Below the pieces are notes generated by a model that saw only the letters and a program-made list of their open reading frames with translations, did no database searches and was not told the DNA's origin. The position numbers and the translations under genes were made by a program. From the IMG/VR virus record IMGVR_UViG_3300049893_000724, positions 1-64,000 of that record: DNA of 64,000 bases; one strand, written 5' to 3'. Shown here in pieces: positions 57,763-64,000 of the stretch (its first letter is position 1; the number at the start of each line of letters is the position of its first letter). Source of the DNA: a virus.

Positions 57763-58694
57763 TTGCAAGAGTCGTAATAAGTATGTTCAGTAAACCACTG
57801 ATAAGTTTTAGCAAGACCAGATGCAAGACTGTGATTGGGTTTCCATCCCAAACTAATCATTTTTGAATAATCTAAAGGTCTATTGGGAGTTCCGTTCGGT
57901 CTAGATGTATCCCATTCAATTTCCCCAGTATATCCTACAACAGATGCAACAGTTTCTGCAAGTTCCTTAATACTCACATTATACCCAGATCCAACGTTAA
58001 TTAGCTCTGCATTTTCAAATTTGTCCATAGCAAAAAGACAAGCATCTGCCAAATCATCAGAATATAAAAATTCTCTCATTGGGGTTCCATCACCCCAGAA
58101 AGTTACAGTCTTTCCATTTGAATTATTAAACTTAGTCATCATAGCAGGAATGACGTGTCCGTTTTCGGGGTGAAAATTATCACCAGGACCATATAGATTA
58201 GAGGGCATTAAAGAGACACTTTTGAACCCATATTGTTTACGATATGCCTGAAGCATTTTGATTCCAGAAATCTTTGCAATAGCATATGCATCATTTGTTG
58301 GTTCAAGAAAACCCGTCAATAAAGATTCTTCCTTTACAGGAACCTCAGCAAACTTTGGATAGATGCAAACTGATCCTAGAAACAAAAACTTTTTAACTCC
58401 GTGCTTCCAAGAATTATGAATTAGATTTGTTTGAATTAAAATGTTTTCATAAATGAAATCTGCAGAATAAGTGTCATTTGCATAGATTCCACCAACGCGA
58501 GCAGCTGCATCAAAAACATATTCAGGTCTTTCAGTATTAAAAAAATCTTCTACATCATTTTGATTTAAAAGGTTTAATTCCTGACGAGTCTTTGTAATTA
58601 TATTTGTATATCCTCTTTCAATCAATGTTCTCACAATAGCAGAACCAACTAGACCTCGGTGTCCTGCGACAAATATTTTAGAGTCTTGTTTCAT
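57759..58694 (-). CDS. fcl: GDP-L-fucose synthase Fcl (WcaG), 311 aa
   Basis: This enzyme epimerises and reduces GDP-4-keto-6-deoxymannose to GDP-L-fucose. The NADP site is IFVAGHRGLVGSAIVR, and the catalytic Ser-Tyr-Lys set is in FLGSVCIYPK and YAIAKISGIK. FDAAARVGGIYAND and SNLYGPGDNF are also conserved. Length is normal (about 310-320). It acts after Gmd, encoded two genes upstream, and supplies the GT11 enzyme. The gene order and overlaps suggest one long operon. Confidence 0.95.
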   Translation of the reverse strand: MKQDSKIFVAGHRGLVGSAIVRTLIERGYTNIITKTRQELNLLNQNDVEDFFNTERPEYVFDAAARVGGIYANDTYSADFIYENILIQTNLIHNSWKHGVKKFLFLGSVCIYPKFAEVPVKEESLLTGFLEPTNDAYAIAKISGIKMLQAYRKQYGFKSVSLMPSNLYGPGDNFHPENGHVIPAMMTKFNNSNGKTVTFWGDGTPMREFLYSDDLADACLFAMDKFENAELINVGSGYNVSIKELAETVASVVGYTGEIEWDTSRPNGTPNRPLDYSKMISLGWKPNHSLASGLAKTYQWFTEHTYYDSCK

Positions 58695-58701
58695 AATAAA
58701 A

Positions 58702-59940
58702 TTAAGGAATTACAACTTCTGGATTTGGTAGGGGAAATACTAGCGTTTTTCCTTTGAACTTAGGACTATTAACAAAGAAATTTTTAAAGTGCCACGGTAG
58801 AATTACGAACACGTCACAGGCATCGATTACAGAATCTTCTGCTTGAATAGGAATCCAAGTGCCTGGAGTAAAGGAACCATCTTTATCTGGATTAACGTCA
58901 CCCACGACTTGAATATCATTTGGAGTAACGTTCCAAGTTTGTAGGGTAACATTTCCTTTCGTGCTTGCTCCAAGAGCTGCTACCTTTAGTCCTTGATCTT
59001 TAAACTGACTGATCAACTTCCAAAATTCTAACTTACATTGTTCAATACGGAAAGAAAAATCTTTCCAAGGTTCAAGAGTATCTAACTTAAGATCTAGTTC
59101 TTCTTGTATAAGATCGTTAACTCTTTCTGTTGCTTCTTGATACTTACTTTCTTTATTTGCAACGACTAGAGAAATACTACCACCATTCACCTCATTGAAT
59201 TCAAAGTCAATAATTTTAAAGTTAGAACGATCCATAATATACTTCAACTGCCTCATTCCATAATAAGACAGGTGTTCGTGACATACAGTATCAAAAGAAT
59301 TTACCCGAAGCATCTCAGGCATATAACTTTGTTCTAGAACCCAAATTCCATCTTCAGGATCCAATACAGAGTTTACTTCGCGTGCAAACTGACAAGGATC
59401 TTCAAGATCATAAAACATTGAGAATGATGTAATTAGTTTTGCTTTTTCATTCCCAAAACAAGACTTATATGTCTGCTCACTAAAAAAGTCTGGAATATAA
59501 TCTACGTGCTCTTTATAATATTTGGAAAACTTTTTGGAGGTTGGATCAATGCTCACCAACTTTAGATGTGGGGGAAAGAATCCAAGAAAAGTACCGTCAT
59601 TACCTGCAATATCAATTACAAGATCCTTTTCTTTCAAGTCAAGAAAACTTGCAATCTTTTCATACTTTCCTTGGAGATGTTTAACCATACTGGCATTCAG
59701 TCCAGATCGATACCCATACTCCTGACCATACATTGTAGGGAGATCAAAAGTATGCTCTAACTGAACGTGGCCACACCCACCAGTCTCTTCATTACACTTC
59801 ACAAGTGTAAGCGGACCTCTATACATTCCAGTATCGACAGTTTTAGGAAAAATTCCTGACAGATATTGATTTCCTAAATCTAAAACTGTAACGAGATGAT
59901 CATTGCCACAGATTCTACATTTTTCAATTTTATGAAACAT
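58702..59940 (-). CDS. Sugar C-methyltransferase-like SAM enzyme, 412 aa
   Basis: Three domains match NDP-hexose C-methyltransferases (TylCIII/TcaB9-like). An N-terminal zinc part has KCRICGNDHL and KCNEETGGCGHVQLEH. A SAM-binding part has LVIDIAGNDGTFLG. A C-terminal part has LKVAALGASTKGNVTLQTWN. A downstream HEHLSYYGMRQLKYI is a conserved catalytic segment of the family. It would add a methyl branch to a keto sugar, possibly from the Gmd product. The start is uncertain: ATG 59940 or 59952, the latter overlapping gmd by 11 bases. Confidence 0.85.
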   Translation of the reverse strand: MFHKIEKCRICGNDHLVTVLDLGNQYLSGIFPKTVDTGMYRGPLTLVKCNEETGGCGHVQLEHTFDLPTMYGQEYGYRSGLNASMVKHLQGKYEKIASFLDLKEKDLVIDIAGNDGTFLGFFPPHLKLVSIDPTSKKFSKYYKEHVDYIPDFFSEQTYKSCFGNEKAKLITSFSMFYDLEDPCQFAREVNSVLDPEDGIWVLEQSYMPEMLRVNSFDTVCHEHLSYYGMRQLKYIMDRSNFKIIDFEFNEVNGGSISLVVANKESKYQEATERVNDLIQEELDLKLDTLEPWKDFSFRIEQCKLEFWKLISQFKDQGLKVAALGASTKGNVTLQTWNVTPNDIQVVGDVNPDKDGSFTPGTWIPIQAEDSVIDACDVFVILPWHFKNFFVNSPKFKGKTLVFPLPNPEVVIP

Positions 59941-59941
59941 A

Positions 59942-60943
59942 TCAGTGCTCATTAATACACATATCCTCAACTAATTGTTTAAATGAAGTCTTTGGTTCCC
60001 AACCAAGTTCCTTCTTTGCCTTAGAGGCATCACCCAATAAAGTTTCCACTTCAGCAGGTCGAAAATATTTAGGATCAATTATAACACAAACCAATCCAGT
60101 ATTGCTATCAATACCAACCTCGTCCAGACCTTTACCTTGCCATACAATATTCATACCAAAGTAAGGTGCTGCTTGCTCTACAAACTCACGAACAGAATAC
60201 TGAACACCAGTTGCGACCACATAATCATCAGGTTTATCTTGCTGAAGCATTAACCACATTGCTTCTACAAAGTCTCTAGCGTGTCCCCAATCACGTTTTG
60301 CATTCAGATTACCTAGAGTAAGAACTTCTTGCTTACCTTCGGATATTGCTTTTAGAGCCCTAGTAATCTTACGAGTTACAAATGTTTCACCACGTCTTGG
60401 AGATTCGTGGTTAAAAAGAATACCAGTGCAAGCATACATTCCATATGCTTCACGATAATTCTTTGTAATCCAATATCCATAAATCTTTGCTACACCATAA
60501 GGAGAGCGGGGATAAAAAGGAGTAGTTTCGCGCTGAGGAGTTTCTTGAACAAGACCGTAGAGTTCGCTTGTAGATGCTTGATAGATGCGTACACGGTCTT
60601 CCATACCCAGGAGACGCACTGCTTCAAGAACACGAAGAGTTCCCATAGCATCGACATCAGCAGTATATTCAGGCATCTCAAAGGATACCTTAACGTGACT
60701 CTGAGCACCAAGATTATAAATCTCATCTGGTTGAACTTTTTGTATGACTCTTACTATATTTGTAGAATCTGTTAAATCTCCGTAATGTAACTTAATATTT
60801 TGATACAAATGGTCAATACGATGAGTATTGATTAGGGAAGAGCGCCTGATGATACCGTGAACTTCATAACCTTTTTCTAGAAGAAGTTCAGCAAGGTATG
60901 ATCCATCTTGTCCCGTAATACCTGTGATTAATGCAACTTTCAT
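59942..60943 (-). CDS. gmd: GDP-mannose 4,6-dehydratase Gmd, 333 aa
   Basis: Gmd makes GDP-4-keto-6-deoxy-mannose, first step to GDP-fucose. The NADP site is [20 protein letters not shown]; the catalytic Thr-Glu with Tyr-Lys are in QASTSELYG and [15 protein letters not shown]; the dimer and substrate segments [16 protein letters not shown] and [14 protein letters not shown] are intact. The length is close to bacterial Gmd (about 330-370). The gene feeds Fcl and possibly the adjacent C-methyltransferase. Substrate GDP-mannose must come from the host. Confidence 0.96.
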   Translation of the reverse strand: MKVALITGITGQDGSYLAELLLEKGYEVHGIIRRSSLINTHRIDHLYQNIKLHYGDLTDSTNIVRVIQKVQPDEIYNLGAQSHVKVSFEMPEYTADVDAMGTLRVLEAVRLLGMEDRVRIYQASTSELYGLVQETPQRETTPFYPRSPYGVAKIYGYWITKNYREAYGMYACTGILFNHESPRRGETFVTRKITRALKAISEGKQEVLTLGNLNAKRDWGHARDFVEAMWLMLQQDKPDDYVVATGVQYSVREFVEQAAPYFGMNIVWQGKGLDEVGIDSNTGLVCVIIDPKYFRPAEVETLLGDASKAKKELGWEPKTSFKQLVEDMCINEH

Positions 60944-60946
60944 AAG

Positions 60947-61696
60947 TTATCCTTTATGTCCAAATACCAAAAGATTTGCGTGAATTATTTTTATATTATT
61001 ATTATTCAAATGATGTTTGACGTGAAGTTCATTACACCACCACCCATCCATTTGAATTGATTGTTTGATAATGCCATCAATATGGTGGTAGATTCCACAA
61101 TAAGCATTCATCGATTCTGTTCGTCCTACAGCAAACCAATCGTGTGGCATACCATAAGGTAAACCTGTTGAATGACATAGGATTTCATCTTCTTTTAAAT
61201 TAAGAGCATTGAAATTAATAATTCCGTGTGGAGCAAAATCAAATCTGCACCTAACAACAAAATCATATTCAATGTTATTATCAACCGCGTATTTTTCTTT
61301 TATAAGATTAGACATCATTATACTATAGAACATACTATTTGTCATATTACACAAATACTGCTTACCAACTTCAAGACCACCCTCAACATCTCGAGCCCAT
61401 CCAGGTCCTTCATCAAGTTGTTTTTCTGTTATTTCATAACTTCTTTTCCAAATCTTTGGTTTTTCAACCATCATTCCTTTTGGTTGATAAAGGTTCTTAA
61501 TTTTATCAATCGCGTCTGCAGAGAAAGTCTTATGAGTTCTGTCTGGAATGACGGAATTATGACTTAAGTTATTAGGATCCCACCAAGTATGAACGAAAAC
61601 ATCAACATCATTACCATCAAGAATAGTTTGTTTTATGATAGGATGAATGATATCAATATCTCTGGGTTGCCCAGAAAAACAAAGTGCAATTTTCAT
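60947..61696 (-). CDS. Putative glycosyltransferase of unknown family, 249 aa
   Basis: It begins MKIALCFSGQPRDIDIIHPI, a start seen in a group of uncharacterised capsule-locus proteins, and has DVDVFVHTWWDPN and EYDFVVRCRFDFAPHG (the RxRxD or RCRFD segment). The end GMPHDWFAVGRTESMNAY resembles a substrate-binding region of that group. It is one base off overlap with the WavE-like gene and three bases from gmd. I infer a sugar transferase from context. Confidence 0.65.
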   Translation of the reverse strand: MKIALCFSGQPRDIDIIHPIIKQTILDGNDVDVFVHTWWDPNNLSHNSVIPDRTHKTFSADAIDKIKNLYQPKGMMVEKPKIWKRSYEITEKQLDEGPGWARDVEGGLEVGKQYLCNMTNSMFYSIMMSNLIKEKYAVDNNIEYDFVVRCRFDFAPHGIINFNALNLKEDEILCHSTGLPYGMPHDWFAVGRTESMNAYCGIYHHIDGIIKQSIQMDGWWCNELHVKHHLNNNNIKIIHANLLVFGHKG

Positions 61697-62469
61697 TAGA
61701 ATCCCTCCTCATCCCAACCTTCATTTGCCGAATCAAATGGCAGACAGTATATATTTCTTTTTGGCCAAATCATATGAACATCTCTTCTAGGAAATGATTT
61801 GAAATATTTTGGAGTAACTTCATCACTCACTTTTTTTGCCTCGTTCCAATTTGGTGATTGATCATAAAGATATTGATTCTCATTATCAACCATTTTTTTC
61901 ACTCTCTCATCAAATCTACTGCAATAATGAGCGCCAATATAAGTCTCTGGGCGAGTAAATAAATTCATCGCTCCGCTATAGTTGCTACTATTGATTCCCA
62001 TTCTTTCACAAACTTCATTAACTTCGTGAGGGGGATCAAAGAGGTTTATCATATCATTTCGATATCCCCAATAGACCCAATCCTTTGGATGAAAAAGATG
62101 ATGAAAATGATTTCCAACTACAAAGATTCTTCTGTCTTTTAAGTTGCTCATAAAAAAATCATACATCTGCTCAATCCCCTCCAGATTAAACAATTGATCA
62201 CTACGAAATTTTGCAACTAAATTTGAACTTGTTCTTTTAACACCAGCAAGTGATGTAGTCAGTTGCAAGTTTACATTTGCTGGACCAGGATATTTTTGAT
62301 ACGAGGGACTTCTAACAAACTCTACTTTATCAGAAAATACGGATTGATCTTTATCAATTTCCCAACAAGAAACAATAATCTTATCTACAAAAGATAATTT
62401 TATATAAGAAGAAATTACCTCATCAGTAAAGTCGGTATATGGACCCTGTACAATAAGATCTATTGTCAT
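61696..62469 (-). CDS. WavE-like LPS/capsule synthesis protein, 257 aa
   Basis: From ATG 62469 the protein begins MTIDLIVQGPYTDFTDEVIS, the (I)VxQGP start of WavE-type LPS core proteins, followed by VDKIIVSCWEID, NVNLQLTTSLAGVK and LVAKFRSDQLF (the K-x-R-x-D site). These blocks are typical. The family is thought to be glycosyltransferases. The ATG overlaps the GDPD-like stop (ATGA). Confidence 0.8.
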   Translation of the reverse strand: MTIDLIVQGPYTDFTDEVISSYIKLSFVDKIIVSCWEIDKDQSVFSDKVEFVRSPSYQKYPGPANVNLQLTTSLAGVKRTSSNLVAKFRSDQLFNLEGIEQMYDFFMSNLKDRRIFVVGNHFHHLFHPKDWVYWGYRNDMINLFDPPHEVNEVCERMGINSSNYSGAMNLFTRPETYIGAHYCSRFDERVKKMVDNENQYLYDQSPNWNEAKKVSDEVTPKYFKSFPRRDVHMIWPKRNIYCLPFDSANEGWDEEGF

Positions 62470-62912
62470 ACAAATCCAGGATAATCTGTACAAACGCCAT
62501 AGGCATTATCAAAGAAAGTCGTATTTGTCAGTCCAAGAATATCTTCTTTAGATAAAAGTGGGATAATTGTATTATCATCAATTTTTTGTGTGAGATCGTG
62601 CAACCATATCTTTCCAGTTGAAGTATATGTAAAAGGATCTCCAGTATGGCAAAACGAATGATATGCCCAACATTCGACTGCTGCTTCAAGATTTTTACAA
62701 TGAATCCAGAGATAGTGCCGACGTTTGTCTAACCAATTATGATCAACTTTGTATTGGGGTTCATCGTGCCCTAACCACAACTCACCATTGATTGATCGGA
62801 TATCAATTTCAACATCATATCCACAACCAATAGCACAATCAATGTAACTGGGTCTGTTCTCTTTATCTAGAACAGGACCCTTAATGTTTCCGCGATGAGA
62901 TATAAGTTTCAT
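62466..62912 (-). CDS. Short GDPD-like phosphodiesterase, 148 aa
   Basis: The active site resembles glycerophosphodiester phosphodiesterase: SHRGNIKGP with catalytic His-Arg, KENRPSYIDCAIGCGYDVEI then DIRSINGELWLGHDEP, with Glu and Asp for metal and the second His. The family usually has about 240 residues, so this form is shortened after the core half. It overlaps the HAD gene and the WavE gene by 4 bases each. Its role in sugar synthesis is not clear; it may use a phospho-polyol. Confidence 0.75.
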   Translation of the reverse strand: MKLISHRGNIKGPVLDKENRPSYIDCAIGCGYDVEIDIRSINGELWLGHDEPQYKVDHNWLDKRRHYLWIHCKNLEAAVECWAYHSFCHTGDPFTYTSTGKIWLHDLTQKIDDNTIIPLLSKEDILGLTNTTFFDNAYGVCTDYPGFV

Positions 62913-63220
62913 AGTTCTTCAATTCTCAATGATTTATCTTCAATAAACAAATCATAAAAAGGTTTATCTGCTCTTAGCTCATGGTACTTTGCGCCCCAAG
63001 CATTAAGTTGATCTCTAGTAAGTTCAGTCCAGTCGTTTTGCCTTCTACTTCCACGAGCAGTCCAATAAACAATAGTATGACCCTCATCATAAAGTTTATT
63101 GATCTTATCTATGTTTTCTGGAATTGGTTTTGCTTTAGTATAGTCGTGCTTTGTTCCAAAATCTACAGAGGTTTCTCGATGACAAATAGTTTCATCAATA
63201 TCAACATAAATGACTTTCAT
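62909..63220 (-). CDS. HAD-family phosphatase of capsule-locus type, 103 aa
   Basis: The HAD motifs are VIYVDIDETICHRE (motif I, nucleophile Asp), IVYWTARGSRRQNDW (motif II) and KPFYDLFIEDKSLR (motif IV). The small size and ARG and KP(x)YD(x)xIDD-type ends match capsule biosynthesis phosphatases. It is coupled by ATGA overlaps to the aldolase and the GDPD-like gene. It probably removes phosphate from a sugar or polyol phosphate before or after activation. Confidence 0.85.
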   Translation of the reverse strand: MKVIYVDIDETICHRETSVDFGTKHDYTKAKPIPENIDKINKLYDEGHTIVYWTARGSRRQNDWTELTRDQLNAWGAKYHELRADKPFYDLFIEDKSLRIEEL

Positions 63221-63897
63221 TGATACAGTGTTCTCCTATAGTTTTCATTTGGGCAGGTATCGACATCAGCAACTTCTTGTTTGGTCAGAAACTTAACTCC
63301 ACCTAGAAGTTTTGCTCCAACAAAAATATCAGCAGATTTTTCACACATTAAAGTTGCAGCAGCGCAATCTTTCTTAGATGCAGATGCTGTAATTATACCA
63401 TGATTTTGTAGTAAGATCAACTTAGGAAAAAATCCTTCGTGATTCACGAATGCAGAGACGTGTTTTTCAACTAACTTCAAAATTGCTTGTCCAGGAGGAG
63501 CATAAGGAACCACACAGGACTTTGTACCATTTCTAACAATTTGATCAGGGAACCAACGATGATTTGCAAACTGATATAACTGACTTGAACAAAGAATTTT
63601 TGTGGTGTGTGGTGGATGAGTATGTGCAATAAAATTAACTTCTGGAAAAGTCTTCATAATCCAAGCGTGAAAAGAAGTTTCAATACTTGGTTTCTTATGA
63701 AGAAGTTCTATCTGTGCTCCATTAGTATTGCATAAGGTCAAATCTTCTTCAGAGAGTGTGTGGAGACTTGTTCCACTTGCCTTAATCAAAAAAGTATTTT
63801 CATCTTGGCGCATAGAAACATTTCCTTCACCACAAATGGTGTATTCACATATTTCATGAGCTAAATCTAAAAGTTCGTTAGTTTGTAAAATAGTCAT
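63217..63897 (-). CDS. Class II aldolase/adducin-family enzyme, 226 aa
   Basis: The fold is class II aldolase: EYTICGEGNVSMRQDENTFL at the N-terminus (substrate phosphate site GNxS), FIAHTHPPHTTKIL with the zinc-binding His pair, a Glu or Ser region SIETSFHAWI, and LLQNHGIITASASKKD with the third His. Family members include fuculose-phosphate aldolase and ribulose-phosphate epimerase. In capsule loci they are found with an HAD phosphatase and a nucleotidyltransferase, as here. The reaction is unknown. Confidence 0.87.
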   Translation of the reverse strand: MTILQTNELLDLAHEICEYTICGEGNVSMRQDENTFLIKASGTSLHTLSEEDLTLCNTNGAQIELLHKKPSIETSFHAWIMKTFPEVNFIAHTHPPHTTKILCSSQLYQFANHRWFPDQIVRNGTKSCVVPYAPPGQAILKLVEKHVSAFVNHEGFFPKLILLQNHGIITASASKKDCAAATLMCEKSADIFVGAKLLGGVKFLTKQEVADVDTCPNENYRRTLYQ

Positions 63898-64000
63898 TTT
63901 CGTAAGAGTAAGGATGCCAGTCTACTTTATTAAAAAATGTTTGCCAATACTGATATGTTTTTAAATCGTTTGGTGTTCCCCAACAAATATATTCATCGAT
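63878..64000 (-). CDS. Sugar nucleotidyltransferase, C-terminal end only
   Basis: Only 40 residues are in the window: IDEYICWGTPNDLKTYQYWQ, then TFFNKVDWHPYSYENDYFTN. The WGTP-(N/D)-DLxxYxYWQ segment is typical of the end of capsule-type nucleotidyltransferases that activate sugar phosphates. The gene starts beyond the right edge. Its stop overlaps the aldolase by 20 bases, so it begins the coupled run of five genes that ends with the WavE-like gene. Confidence 0.75.
   Translation of the reverse strand: MDEYICWGTPNDLKTYQYWQTFFNKVDWHPYSYENDYFTN

Overview
The window is a continuous stretch of a T4-like cyanophage genome (a cyanomyovirus infecting marine Synechococcus or Prochlorococcus). The evidence is T4-type virion and replication genes (gp4, gp5, gp26/gp51, gp48, gp53, gp54, gp32, gp33, gp59) together with cyanobacterial metabolic genes typical of these phages: psbA, psbD, two hli genes, petF, pstS, a porin, a CP12-like gene, speD, phoH, thyX and a glutaredoxin. 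There are no host housekeeping genes, no integrase and no IS elements. Genes are dense and often overlap by 1, 4 or about 20 bases. No gap exceeds 300 bases; the longest is the 251-base psbA upstream region.

Layout. Positions 1-25.7 kb are almost all on the minus strand. They hold tail-fibre and adhesin genes (a glycine-rich tip protein cut by the left edge, a 1954-residue fibre, two paralogous fibre-like proteins and a PA14-repeat protein), a Mom-like DNA-modification gene, two tRNAs (Thr-UGU and Leu-UAA) and the baseplate hub and tape-measure block. Positions 25.77-28.7 kb are a short plus-strand operon (gp4, unknown, gp48, gp53) driven by a perfect TATAAATA late promoter. Positions 28.7-33.5 kb are the replication, recombination and late-transcription block (gp32, DUF1825, gp59, gp33, a PD-(D/E)XK nuclease, phoH, thyX). 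Positions 33.5-37.1 kb are small, mostly conserved hypothetical genes plus speD and a glutaredoxin, probably expressed early. Positions 37.1-39.3 kb hold psbD and psbA. Positions 39.5-41.5 kb are a plus-strand cluster of four secreted or membrane proteins. Positions 41.5-47.6 kb hold a nuclease, a secreted HEGWH metallopeptidase, small membrane proteins, a 781-residue autotransporter-like protein and two lytic enzymes (a GH24 lysozyme and a C39-type peptidase) that share an N-terminal module. Positions 47.6-49.1 kb are a photosynthesis and redox cassette (peroxiredoxin, two Hli, ferredoxin, small peptides). Positions 49.2-52 kb are a phosphate-stress pair (pstS and porin) with PhoB-box-like TTAA arrays. 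Positions 52-64 kb are a large glycan-synthesis locus.

How the genes work together. The glycan locus contains both GDP-L-fucose enzymes (Gmd and Fcl), a GT11 fucosyltransferase coupled to a GT6 (ABO blood-group family) transferase, several other glycosyltransferases, a sugar C-methyltransferase and a tightly overlapped set of nucleotidyltransferase, class II aldolase, HAD phosphatase and GDPD-like genes. This is enough in principle to build a fucosylated, blood-group-like surface glycan. The hub block carries a textbook -1 slippery heptamer joining gp26 to a short gp51-like frame just upstream of the tape-measure genes. The leader of the autotransporter-like gene contains a hairpin whose strand is a perfect 10-base complement of that gene's Shine-Dalgarno region.
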